A stretch of 64,000 nt of DNA from positions 801,403,610-801,467,609 of the forward strand of contig CM061142.1 of NCBI GenBank assembly GCA_030789695.1, given 5' to 3'. This stretch comes from Scilla litardierei. Lineage: Eukaryota; Streptophyta; Magnoliopsida; Asparagales; Asparagaceae. Made by a program: the position numbers and the translations under genes. Shown here one piece after another: positions 21,130-32,424 of the stretch. The notes below the pieces were generated by a model that was not told the DNA's origin, ran no database searches, and worked only from the letters and a program-made list of their open reading frames with translations. Position 1 is the first letter of the stretch. Every line of letters starts with the position of its first letter.

Positions 21130-24100
21130 GAAAGATTTAGAATAACAATCAAAGCAGAAAAACATAAACAATGTTTCAAAAATTTATTTCCTCTGCATTC
21201 CCACCTAACAGAAATATTTCCTGGCTGAAAAATTGTGTATTCTCTCCTCCCCGCAAACACAGAAAGAATATAAGGTAATGGCCATGAGGATCACATAGTA
21301 TGAACACAATGAGCTATTTCAAATTAATCAATGTGACAGTGACCTGTCTCAGATTGAATAAGCAACCAAATTCATTGTTATCCTACAAAAAAGATTAAAA
21401 ATGATTAAAAATTAGTAGTCTGCCAATCTTCAAGTATTTCTGTTACAGGCTCAGAATTTGAATACCATTCTACGAATTCTTTGGTGAAGGTGAATGACTA
21501 AGAAATGCATTTAGGTGGAGAGAATCAATTGGTCCATGGGAGGATAGACATGGACACTTCAGAGATGTCTGGATGTATTGGATTGATGATGGACTTGGAT
21601 GTTACATCATAACTATGACATATTCCTAGGTCTAATGCATCTTCAGAAAGTCCTCTAGCAAGATTTCTGGACTTAAAATAATGGACTCATTGATGATCAC
21701 TGAATCCAATTCAAAAATCTATTCCTGTTATAGATTCCAAGTACTAATGTTGATCCAGAGCGAGGCAATTTAAAGGTGCTGGAAGATCTGAATTCAAATA
21801 ACATCTAAGCATCTGCATTCCAAATAGACAAATACTAATTTTTAGTACCGACAGCGTGCATTTAGAACTGCTCATAATACACTGCTGCATTTTGTAGGAT
21901 TTAGGAACCTGAATTCATGTGATTTCTGCATTGGAGAGCATGTTCTAAATTCTGGTTCATACATAAAAGTGTCAAATTTATCTGCTAAATGAGGTAAAAA
22001 CACAATAGAATGCAGTGGCACAAAAACTGCTTGCTTTAACTGTCAGTTTGATGATATTGAGAAGAGCAATTCTACAATTACCATGAAACTTATGAACATT
22101 CCACCGAATACATGATGTTGAGAATGGTTGCAAAATGAAAAACACACAATCAATCAGTCATATACACATCTCTCATCCTAGAAGTAATTTACTGTCTACA
22201 TCATTCAACAATCAAAACCCAACAAATTGCAACAACAATTTGTCAATAATTTACCCATGTAAAGGTTCGTTACTTCTGCATGTATATTTAATATGGGAAA
22301 TGAGTAATTTTTCTAAACAAATCCAAACACCATAGTCAATATTCACAGATCATGTATTATCAATTTAACAGCTACCACATGCAATAAAAAAACTTGCTTG
22401 CAAACAATGAGAAAATGACATTACCCTTGGATATAAATTGTTTTCATCTATCTTATATATCTTATTAAATTGGCTGCTGGTAGGCCTGTGGAAACAGGAC
22501 TCGTGCAATGGGATCCCACGCAAGAGTGGACGCCATGCAGAGAACTAATGATTGACAACACAAGAATCTTGATCATGATGTGTAATGTTTTGGTAGCTCC
22601 ATGCACACATGATTGTGTAAACCACTGCTCTTAATTGTATTCTTCATCAATATGGGGGGTCTGTAATTTTCTCTTTAAGGCTGCGGACATCAACTACAAA
22701 ATGTGTGAAAAACCTTAACATGGCCTGTATCTCGAAGTCTGAACCCAGAAATCAAAAGCAAAAAAGTTATTTTTGGTTGCAGTACCCCCTAACAATGCTG
22801 GCAATGATTGGGTTGGTTCGTTAGTGAGTTTTTGAGGCCTTTTACAGGTTGGGCTTCAACACGAAATTGAAGCGGGAGAGTACACAAAGGAATCAGTCAC
22901 TTTTCATTGGCTTGCATCATTCCTCTTCCAATTGTAAAGTTGATGCCAACCATAATATTCCCTCATGATAATAGTAATAACCATAATATTCTGGATTTGT
23001 TCAAATGTTTAAATGAAACAGAAATATTTGAAATATCAAAAATTACATTCGAGTATTATACTTTGGAATCACATGCATTGAGTATTTTTACTACTTTAGT
23101 GTATGATTATCATAACCTCTGGAGCCTTCTAGTTGTTTTAGCTTCATTGACAACGATTTTGAAAACTCGGCAGATGTCAAAAAGCTAATAGTCTATAATT
23201 TCAACAAATGAAGGTAAGTCAGATATCAAAAAACTAATATTCAATTTTAATAATCTACAAATTTTACACTAAATGAAACAAATACCCACATCAAAATACC
23301 CACAAAACTTCACTAAATAAACTCTTTTTGTAGTAGCTACCTTTAATTTTCAAAGTTTAACCAAAACTATGATAATTTAGCTGGCAAAAAGCATTTATAA
23401 CAACTTCACACATTTTTATATCTTATTTACAGTAAATGTTTTCCATTATGCTTTCTTGCATCCCATGAGGCCTCATTGTTGTTTCCTCTAACCCTTCAGT
23501 CAAGTAATGTGTCGTACCAAGTAGCAATCTAGTAATGCAAATTTTACATCACCCATTTGTGCTTATGTTCTCTGAATTCTTGACCTGTTAACTAAATATA
23601 CTGGACACAGAACTTGACATGTCTTACCTAGTTGAAAGAACATAAAGATGACTCACATCCAAACTTGGTCTAGCTGAAAAGTTTCACTTTCACTTTCAGT
23701 TTTAGTTTAAAATGGAGTATTCTCGAAATTAATTCTCCATTGGCATTTAGTTTGTATCCAACTGTGGATATTTAGTTTCACTTTCAGATTGCATTCAAAA
23801 AACTAATACTCCATTTCTTTGCCTTCAGTTTGCATTCAGTTTGAATTAATACTCCATTTCACTTCCAGTTTGAACTAATTCAGTTTGCATTCAACTTTCA
23901 ATTTGCATTCAGTTTCAGTTTAAGTTTGCATTTCAGTTTGCATTCAACTTTCACTTAAAGATTATCAATTGCAATCTGATTGTGATAAGAATGGATAGTT
24001 GTCTATTTAACATAATACATTCTCCAGATTAACAATGGACGTATGGCTCTATCATCTGTATATTTGTACACAAAATTAACAGATTCTGTTGTTACACAGA

Positions 24101-24986
24101 ATACAATATCAAGATTAACAAAATAAGCTTATATATATTCTTAAAAATAGGACATTCTCATTGTGTAATGAGTGAACTAAGAAGTCTTCAATTCAAATCA
24201 AATTAAAATTTGTTTTCATGCTGGTTTAAAGCCAATATAATTATTGGATGTGTAGCAGATAATGCAATGTCAGTATACAAATGCTCCTCTTTTTATTCCC
24301 CTTGTTTTGTTGGTTGTTTAAGAATCAGTATTACCCAATTGAAATTTAAGCCAAATGAGACAAACACTGATAAATCCATCAGAGTAATTTGGATTCCAAA
24401 ATGATAGAGAAATACATTCTCCAGATTAACAATTTTAATTTGCATCCTTATTTGAACCTATAGACCTCTTGTTCAGATACTTTTTAGCATGATATACTTG
24501 GATAAGTGCCTACAGGTCCTACAATTAATACCTACATGAAAAAAAATGCCAGTTTGATAACTGGGCCTGTAGGCATGTTAAATTAATACCTACATGGTTA
24601 ATGCAGACATGTTATATCCAAGCATTTTTACAGTCTATATCCAAGTTTGAACAAAATGAGAGAGGAGAAAGGTATCAGACAAAATTAATGCATGCATTTT
24701 GTTCAAACTTGGATATACTTGCAGCATTAAGTTCAAAATTGGATATACTTGCAAATTTGGTATATCCAACCTGTAAGTATATCAAACTGCAGCATTAAGT
24801 ATATCCAAGTTTTGGTATATTCAGCATGAAATTTCTTCTCCATTTCTTCTCCATTTATAAGTGTTCTACTAAAAGGTACAGACATGCTCACAAAAATCTC
24901 TCAGATTGATGAAATAATCATCAAATCTTGAGTGAAAATACTCAATATAATAAGATCAAAAGGAGTGAAATTTTTAGGTTAGCTAT
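21130..24986. other. AT-rich Helitron interior, no gene recognised
   Basis: About 3.9 kb with only short ORFs. About 23690-23950 has many copies of CAGTTTGCATTCA-like words. About 24600-24830 repeats AAGTTTGAACAAAATG and TTGGATATACTTGCA. GCTAT at 24982-24986 is the element B target duplication. Confidence 0.5.
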
Positions 24987-25904
24987 TGTTTCAGAGTGTT
25001 TTCTCACTACAAAGCGTTGACCGAGGACAACCTGGTCAACGTGGTCAAGGGGCCCGCTTGGGTCCCTCGGGTAAGTCGAGTTGGTGCAGACGAGGCTCGA
25101 GTCGGGTCTACGGACGACGTGGAGCGCGTCGGCTGGGTCGAATCGGGGGCCTCAACCGTTGGTAGGGCGAGGGGAAGCCTCGGCCTGGGTTGAGACGCTC
25201 GGCCTCGGTCGGTTACGCTCGGCCTCGGCGGTCGGACGACGAGGGGAAGCCTCAATCGTCCAGCTGGTTGCGTGGTCGGCGAGGGGCGGAGGGGAAGCCT
25301 CGGCCCGTGGATTGGATATCCTCCTGCGTAGACGAGAACACTCGTCAGGGGGGCCGGACCTTGGTTCCGTCCAAAACCCCTCCGATGCCTGAGTCAGATA
25401 GTGATCTGAAAGAGGAGGCCCGGCGGAGACGGTACGACTCGAGAGGAGATCGGTACGGCGTCTCACGGCGCGAGCGGGGGAGAAAGGAGGAGAAATGGGG
25501 GAGCTAGGTCGTTGATGGAGTACCTTAGGTTTTGAATACCTGAGATCCGGTCTACTGTCCTGTCGTCCTCCTAGCCCCTTTATAGACCTCCGCCGTGATT
25601 GCCCCCGACCCACGTCGCTCGTCCGCCCTCAATCGTGCCCCCTCAATCCGCCCCCCCGTCACCGCTCCCTGCGCCATGCCAGCATCTCCCCATAACTGCC
25701 ATTCAGTGGTCGCGGAACCGGGGGAGCGGTAATCGCAGGAGTGGGCGAGTGGCCAGCGTGTTATCGGGGCCGGGCCGGATCGACATTCGGGGGGGGTCCC
25801 TTATAGGGCCTTATCGAGTGGGCCTGAGCGCGCAGATGGGCTCTTGACCGGCAGTCGGGTTTCTGGGCTCGTGTCTTTCGGGTCTCGGTTAAATAGGCGT
25901 AACA
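24987..25904 (-). repeat. 3' LTR of element B
   Basis: 918 bp with TG...CA ends. A minus-strand TATA box (GGTCTATAAAGGGGC) lies near 25575-25590. ORFs across this GC-rich LTR are shadows. Confidence 0.93.
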
Positions 25905-25918
25905 ATTGCCCCCATCGG
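25905..25918 (-). promoter_or_regulatory. Polypurine tract of element B
   Basis: The minus strand reads CCGATGGGGGCAAT immediately before the 3' LTR. Element C has the equivalent GATGGGGGCA at its LTR edge (40477-40486). Confidence 0.75.
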
Positions 25919-26374
25919 TCGGGTTGATTGGCTTCGGCCGGTTCGGCTCGGTCGATGCGACTTCCGCCGACTTTGACAGGCTCGTCAGTTGATGTCGACT
26001 CATTTATTAGTCGTCATCATGAGTTGGTCCGTTCGATACTTTTAAGGCGCGGGCTCCGAAGCGCCGTCGGTCCTCTGATGCTGCCACGTGTATCTGCGAG
26101 CTTATCCCCACCGCTCGCGGGGTCGTCTTAAGTTGAGAAGCCGAGGGGTTCGTGAGCCGCCCTCGGTGGGGTCGGTCGGCCTTGGCTTGCTCGGTTCGAT
26201 CGCTGTACCTCCTGGGGTTCCGAGTGGCGCTTTAATCGAGGCGTGGTCATAAATGTAGGTCATGATGAGGCGGATCGGTTGGACTTCCCTTGGCGCCGAT
26301 TTCGAAACGCCGCCGGTTCTTCGAGACCTGCCACGCGTTCTTGTCAGGCGCTTCGAATTCGTCCCTGTGTCCGG

Positions 26375-26381
26375 TATATAA
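26375..26381 (+). promoter_or_regulatory. TATA box of the antisense gene
   Basis: GGTATATAAG sits 143-149 bases before the ATG at 26524. A pyrimidine-rich stretch (CTCCACTTCTTTCTTGCTC) begins about 20 bases downstream, a common plant transcription-start context. This suggests the antisense gene has its own promoter, independent of the LTRs. Confidence 0.6.
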
Positions 26382-26523
26382 GATCCCCAGCTGCGTTGAT
26401 CTCCACTTCTTTCTTGCTCTTCTCATTGTTCTAGGCTTTCCACAACTCGGAGTTTCCCGTCGCCTTCGCTTCCTTGTCTCCTCCAAACTAGTTAAAAGGT
26501 AATTCCTTTCTCGCTCTCGTATT

Positions 26524-28676
26524 ATGGCTGCTCTTAGGATAGGCGGTTCTGGCCAAGGGGCGAGGGATCCTCCGGAGTCCAGGCGAGGCGGGCCCCGGCT
26601 AGGGGGATCAGGTTCCTCCGCCGGGAGTCGTCCCCTCCGAGATAAGGGGAAAGGGAAGCTTTTCCCAGACTTTGCCTGTGATGACGTGGCGTCGGCTGCC
26701 GTGCGGCTTAACGTGCCCCCGGTTGTCCTCCGAACGCCGTCGGGGACCCCTCCTTCAGTGGCCACGGAGATCCGGGAAAGGTATTTCTGCTTCCCGTACG
26801 ATGTCCGAGTTCCATTCGTCGACGAGCGGATTTGCCTTCCGAGGAGCAATGAGGTCGACGTCTACGTCGAAATGTTCCGCCTGGGTCTTTGTTTCCCGCT
26901 CAATCCCTTCTTCATCCAGGTCATGGAATATCTCATGGTGCCCCTTTGCCAGTTCACCCCTTGTTCGATTGCGGTACTGACGGGCTTTGCGACGCTCTGC
27001 TGTACCCGCGGTCTGGAGCCGACTCTCCCCCTTCTCTTCCACTTTTATCAGATCCAGACGGTCGGCCCGGGGTCATGGCTGCAACTCCGAGCTCGCTCGA
27101 GGAGGGAGTGCCTGATCGGGCTACCCCGCTGGTCGGGGGATTGGACTTCGGGTTATGTCTTTGTGATCTTCCTGGAGGACGCCCAGATTTTGACAAGTTG
27201 GGGCGGGTCTGTCCAGCCTCGCCCGCCGTTAGCCCTCTCTGACGTTGATCAGGCAGCTGCCGCGCTGCTGTCGACCCTCCCCTTGGAATCGAAGTCCATC
27301 TGGTCTTTGTTGGACGACCTACTCCTGAAGGCCGTCTTGTGGTCTCCGGGTAGGTCGCTTTTTCAGTCTCGAATCGCCCTGTGACTCATCCTGATTTTGG
27401 TTTCCCTTGCAGGGATGGCTGGCCGTGAGTTCGTCCGTGACGTCGATGAGCTGATCCGTCGTGGAGCCGCTCGGAGCCGAGGTAGTACCTCTGGAAGGGC
27501 GCCTCGACGGACCGTTGAGGAGGAAGTGCGCCGAGCCGAGCCTTCCATGGGTAAGGTGGTGGCCGCGCCTCCCGCCTCTTCTTCTGGCGATCCCCTTCCC
27601 AGGGGGGTCACAAGGGCCAGACCCGCCCCGCCAGCCCAAGAGGCGGGGGGTAACGACGGGTCTGGTGCAGTCCTTTCTTCCCTTGGCGCGCCCCCTCTGG
27701 CTCCCGAGGGTGGGGATGGTGCGAGGCGGAAGCGCTCCCCTCCGGCGCCCTCGGAGCCTCACAGAGGAAAGAAGAGGAGGGAGGACACGGATCCCTCCAG
27801 TCCGGCGGGTTCCGTGCTCCCTGCGGCGACCACCGGGGATCTTCCGGTTGCCTTGACAACCACCCCCCTCGCAGCTTCCTCGCCCATATCACCGGGGATC
27901 GGAGCCCTGTTGGCGAGCAATTTGGCTTCCCTCGATGTCGTCCCTGGGAGTTCGATGTTTGTCGACCGAGCTTTGGCCCAGCAGGTTGCTGAGGTCTCCG
28001 TCCCTCCCCGGGACCGCAGCCTTCTCAAGAAGATCCCTGCCGACAAGATGTCGGATTCCTTGGTTTGGATCCTTCAACAGGTTCGGTTATCTTGCTATCC
28101 TCTCCTTCCCTTTATCCTCTTCTTAGCCCGTGTCTCGTCTTCCATGGTTCAGCGCTCGCCGTGGAGTTGCAGTGCCGAGCCGTCCTCTTGAGGGAGCTGG
28201 AGGAGTCCTCCATGAAGGCCCACGAGCGGGCCGGGGCGGCGGAGGTAGCTATGACGGAGGCTCAGATGGAGTCTCGTCATCTCAAGCTCCGTGTGGCCGA
28301 GCTGGAGGGGCGAGTGGGTGACCTCCAGGGAAAGTTGGAGGACGCTCGGCAGTCGGCTGAGGACGCGGCTGAGTCGTTCCGCCTGGAGAGGGAGGAGCTT
28401 CAGAGGGAACTATCGGATCGGCGTCAGGTGGCGCGGCTTGCGGAGGAGGTGGAGAGGGGTGTCGTCGGGACCCTGGGGGAGAAGATCTTCGAGGTTCTCA
28501 GGGGGGCCTTCGGTACGTATGAAGACCTCATCGCCCCTCGGATTGTCGAATTCGTCCAGTCTTCCTTCCGGGATTGCGTGGAGCGCGTTCGGCAGGCTCC
28601 CCTGCTTGTCGATCCCCCTCGCTCCGAGCAGGGCGAAGTGCCCGAGGATGTGTCCTCCCGAGCCCGGGCTCCCTAA
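26524..28676 (+). CDS. Antisense additional ORF of element B, three exons, Transposase_28-like
   Basis: Proposed exons are 26524-27349, 27413-28080 and 28173-28676, joined by GT-AG introns of 63 and 92 bp. The phases match, giving 665 residues. Exon 1 has a block (RVPFVDERICLPRSNEVDVY, then a hydrophobic PLNPFFIQVMEYL) typical of the plant 'putative gypsy type transposon' family PF04195. Exon 2 is proline-rich and disordered with a basic RRKRSPP...GKKRR cluster, a likely nuclear signal. Exon 3 is a heptad-rich coiled coil (about RELEESSMKAHERAG onward). It runs opposite to gag, as antisense extra ORFs do in some Tat-lineage elements. No stop or frameshift is seen, unlike the gag beside it. 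Function is unknown. Exon edges are predicted by eye. Confidence 0.75.
27350..27412 (+). other. Predicted intron 1 of the antisense gene
   Basis: The donor is CGG/GTAGGT and the acceptor TTTCCCTTGCAG/GG, with CTCAT about 25 bases before the acceptor as a possible branch point. The phase-1 join preserves the frame into MAGREF. Confidence 0.65.
28081..28172 (+). other. Predicted intron 2 of the antisense gene
   Basis: The donor is CAG/GTTCGG and the acceptor GAGTTGCAG/TGC. The phase-0 join continues into CRAVLLRELEE. An alternative AG at 28151-28152 would break the frame. Confidence 0.6.
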
Positions 28677-29055
28677 GCCGTCCCTCCTGGCCTTATCCTC
28701 AAATTTTTTAGCATCCGCTTCGCTTTGGGCCAGTCTACTTGAAATGGATCCCTGGCCCCGCTATCTCCTTCGGCTTCGCTACCGGCTCTGGGGCCAATAA
28801 TTGCTGGTTGCATGGCTGCTCGCTTGGGCCAACTACTTTGGGTCTTTTGTCAACAAATTTTGCTCTGTCGGTGTCGACCTAGCTTCTGTAGGTGACGAAC
28901 TTTGTCATTCGTCGTGAGTGGATTATTTGTAGAGAGGTTTCTTCGCTTCGATTCCCTGTAAATAAGACACATTTTTGTACCCTGGTTAACTGTTATAAAC
29001 GAAATTGACTTACTCGGACTTCTTGCGTATTTTGCGTTGTTGCCTTGTTCTTGGC
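28677..29055. other. Spacer between antisense gene and tandem array
   Basis: Non-coding sequence. TGTAAATAAGACAC near 28957 is a possible polyadenylation-signal region for the antisense transcript. Confidence 0.35.
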
Positions 29056-29592
29056 CTAGGACCGGATGACGTCCGTGCCTGCTGGGGGAATTGCCCCCAG
29101 ACTTATGAGCGCAGGAGTCGGTCTGCGAGGGTAAAGCTCCTCGGCTTGGGACCGGTCGGCGTCCGCGCTGGCTGGGGGAATTGCCCCAGACTTATGAGCG
29201 CAGGAGTCGGTCGACGAGGGCAAAGCTCCTCGGCTTAGGACCGGTCGGCGTCCGCGCTGGCTGGGGGAAGTGCCCCCAGACTTATGAGCGCAGGAGTCGG
29301 TCGGCGAGGGCAAAGCTCCTCGGCTTAGGACCGGTCGGCGTCCGCGCTGGCTGGGGGAACTGCCCCCAGACTTATGAGCGCAGGAGTCGGTCGGCGAGGG
29401 CAAAGCCCCTCGGCTTAGGACCGGTCGGCATCCGCGCCTGCTGGGGGAATGGCCCCAGACTTATGAGCGCAGGAGTCGGTCGGCGAGGGCAGAGCTCCTC
29501 GGCTCAGGACCGGTCGGCGTCCGCGCTGGCTGGGGGGATTGCCCCCAGACTTCTGAGCGCAGGAGTCGGTCGGCGAGGGCAGAGCTCCCCCT
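29056..29592 (-). repeat. Tandem array in element B, unit about 90 bp, six copies
   Basis: Each unit contains AGGACCGGTCGGCGTCCGCG, a CTGGGGGAATTGCCCCCAG hairpin, and CTTATGAGCGCAGGAGTCGG. Copies differ at few positions. ORFs running through it on both strands (for example 29181-29630) are repeat artefacts. It lies downstream of gag in element sense, where pol would be expected. Confidence 0.88.
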
Positions 29593-29812
29593 CCAGTGAG
29601 GCGGCGGTCTTCATCCTTCTGCACCCTTAGTGAAACGTCGATTCCGTCGAAGATTAAGAAAAGACAAAAGGGAATGCAATTGTACTCTTAAGAGTCCTGC
29701 CGGACTAGTACATTTGGAGGAAAGGAAACAGGGAATAAAGCTAGACAAAGGGATGTAAACCTAGATAGTCCCCTCGGACTAGGCTACGACTGGGGGGAGA
29801 GAGCTCGCCCGC

Positions 29813-31446
29813 TCACTCTATGATGCGGAGGGGTCCTTGGACGGTGTTGACCTTCTTCCCCTTGTCCGGCTGCATAGAGGTCCCTTCCCCGTGAGTCGGC
29901 TCGTCGGCTAAGTTCCTGGCGTGCCCCCGGCTCATCAGCTTCTCTATGTCCTTCTTCAAGTGCCAGCAGTCTTCAGTGTCATGGCCATTGTCTTTGTGGT
30001 ACTTGCAGTACTTCTCCCCACTCTTCCCACCTCTTTTTGCCTTTGGTGGGGGGCGATCGACGCGCTCTTCCTTCTATACTTGAGCGAGGACGGCGTCTGG
30101 GGTGGCGTCCCTCGTACCTTCTCCGCGTTGCCTGTTTCTCGACCTCTTCTCGGTCGGTACCCTTCGGGGCTGCCTCGTCCGCTGTCGTCGCGCTTGGTCC
30201 CTCGAGCAGCTTTCCCCGCATCAACGGCCAAGGCCTCTTCGGTCAGCATGAAGCGCTCAGCCCTCGCCATGATCCCGGGGAGGTCCTTCGGGGGATCGTT
30301 GTGCAGAGATTTCTTAAGGCCTCTATGGCGCAGCCCTTTCTTAAGGGTCGTTTGGACCACGAGGTCGGGAGGGCTGTTCACATTCAGCCTCTCTGTGTTG
30401 AAGCGACGCATGAACTGTCGGAACGGCTCGGCTGGGCCCTGCACTATGTTGAATAGATGTTCAGCATCAGGCTTTATCTGCCTCCCCGCCATGAACTGTT
30501 TGCAGAACAGCTGGGTGAGTTCCTCGAAGCTGTTGATGGAGCGGCTGGGCAGGCTGCGGTACCAGGTCCTCGCCGCTCCCCTGAGAGTAAAATAGAAGCC
30601 TTGGCAGAGCAGGTCATCGTCGGCTCCTTGGAAGGACATGTCCCCCTCGTAATCCATCACGTGGTTTCCCGGGTCCCCTATCCCGTCGTACTTCCCCAGC
30701 GTCGGGATCTTGAATCGAGAGGGGACCCGCGCATCGGTTATCCTCCGTGATAGGGGACACCGGTCCCCGTGGATGCCTCCGGGGGTTCGACACCCGTCTG
30801 CCTCTGGTTCGTTCGGTGGTGGAGGGTGCACCGGCGCCGGCGGGGCCGGCTCCACGGCCCTCGCCACACTGGGGGTCGGGCTGACCCGGCGCTCCTGGCT
30901 CCTCCGGCGGGAGCTCCTGCTCCGCCGCGATCGGTCTCTCGAGTGGTGTCGGCTGCTTCTCCTGCGGTGGGGTGACCGTGGTCGACGAGACGACGCGGTC
31001 ACCGATTCGTCCTCCGTGCCCTCAGTTTCTCTTCGGCTCCTTTCACGATGAGGGGAGGAGGCGCGTGATCTCGCCTGGCGGGAGCCGGACAACGTGAATC
31101 GACGCTCGGCGTTCGGTCTTTGGTTCCCGTGCTCGTCGACCACAGCGGATCGTAAGAGCGGGGGACCCCCCGCCCAACGATGGTCGTCGCCCAATGCGCC
31201 TCCGTTAGCTGGCGCAGTGCTGACGAGTTGATGTACTGCCGTGACCAGCGTCTGGAGATTCGCGTTGGTCTCCTGGGCCAGGGCACAGAGTTGCCCCTGT
31301 GTGGCCAATTCCGACCCGCCAATCTCTTCAGTTGTGGGGGCGGGGTGGTTGTTGACGGGCGTGCCTTCGAGGTTGCCGTTGGATGCGCCATTCCCCTCCT
31401 CCGGGATGGGGGGCATGCGTTTCCTTCCATTGCTGGCTCGTGCCAT
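29813..31446 (-). pseudogene. gag: Element B Gag, one frameshift and one stop
   Basis: The ATG at 31446 (MARASNGRKRMPP) opens a frame reaching 29956. It has an arginine/serine-rich region, then the conserved gypsy Gag domain: FKIPTLGKYDGIGDP, GAARTWYRSLPSRSINSFEE, LTQLFCKQF and PAEPFRQFMRRFN. The zinc-knuckle-like C-terminus (CKYHKDNGHDTEDCW, then a Lys/Glu helix) lies in another frame and ends at a TGA at 29813-29815. A frameshift near 30090-30120 and an in-frame TAG near 30082 separate the two. Gag forms the particle that packages element RNA. The break would remove the nucleic-acid-binding end, so this copy is probably inactive. Confidence 0.85.
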
Positions 31447-31480
31447 TGCAGGTGTGGTTTGCTTCTTCGTGGGACAGTTC

Positions 31481-31499
31481 GTTCCCACAGACAGCGCCA
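31481..31499 (-). promoter_or_regulatory. Primer-binding site of element B
   Basis: The minus strand reads TGGCGCTGTCTGTGGGAAC two bases inside the 5' LTR. Confidence 0.75.
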
Positions 31500-31501
31500 G
31501 A

Positions 31502-32419
31502 TGTTTCAGAGTGTTTTCTCACTACAAAGCGTTGACCGTGGACAACCTGGTCAACGTGGTCAAGGGGCCCGCTTGGGTCCCTCGGGTAAGTCGAGTTGGT
31601 GCAGACGAGGCTCGAGTCGGGTCTACGGACGACGTGGAGCGCGTCGGCTGGGTCGAATCGGGGGCCTCAACCGTTGGTAGGGCGAGGGGAAGCCTCGGCC
31701 TGGGTTGAGACGCTCGGCCTCGGTCGGTTACGCTCGGCCTCGGCGGTCGGACGACGAGGGGAAGCCTCAATCGTCCAGCTGGTTGTGTGGTCGGCGAGGG
31801 ACGGAGGGGAAGCCTCGGCCCGTGGATTGGATATCCTCCTGCATAGACGATAACACTCGTCAGGGGGGCCGGACCTTGGTTCCGGCCAAAACCCCTCCGA
31901 TGCCTAAGTCAGATAGTGATCTGAAAGAGGAGGCCCGGCGGAGACGGTACGACTCGAGAGGAGATCGGTACGGCATCTCACGGCGCGAGCGGGGGAGAAA
32001 GGAGGAGAAATGGGGGAGCTAGGTCATTGATGGAGTACCTTAGGTTTTGAATACCTGAGATCTGGTCTACTGTCCTGTCGTCCTCCTAGCCCCTTTATAG
32101 ACCTCCGCCGTGATTGCCCCCGACCCACGTCGCTCGTCCGCCCTCAATCGTGCCCCCTCAATCCGCCCCCCCCCATCGCCGCTCCCTGCGCCATGCCAGC
32201 ATCTCCCCATAACTGCCATTCAGTGGTCGCGGAACCGGGGGAGCGGTTATCCCAGGAGTGGGCGAGTGGCCAGCGTGTTATCGGGGCCGGGCCGGATCGA
32301 CATTCGGGGGGTCCCTTATAGGGCCTTATCGAGTGGGCCTGAGCGTGCAGATGGGCTCTTGACCGGTAGTCGGGTTTCTGGGCTCGTGTCTTTCGGGTCT
32401 CGGTTAAATAGGCGTAACA
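31502..32419 (-). repeat. 5' LTR of element B
   Basis: 918 bp. The minus-strand TATA box TCTATAAAGG lies at 32093-32102. GCTAT follows at 32420-32424. Confidence 0.93.
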
Positions 32420-32424
32420 GCTAT

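Larger units (their letters stand above)
24987..32419 (-). mobile_element. Element B: young Tat-like gypsy element with antisense gene, no pol
   Basis: Two 918-bp LTRs start TGTTTCAGAG and end GGCGTAACA on the plus strand. They are flanked by GCTAT at 24982-24986 and 32420-32424. The PBS and gag lie on the minus strand next to the right LTR, so the element points left. Order in element sense: 5' LTR 31502-32419, PBS, gag, 90-bp tandem array, an antisense gene at 26524-28676, polypurine tract, 3' LTR. I see no protease, RT, RNase H or integrase, so movement would need a partner. About 16 substitutions between the LTRs by eye suggest recent insertion. Confidence 0.93.

Noticed and set aside
25081..25847. 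ORFs within element B's LTRs
   Set aside because: The same ORFs appear in both LTR copies, on both strands, without any domain.
29181..29630. A 149-codon ORF in element B
   Set aside because: It is the 90-bp array read in frame.
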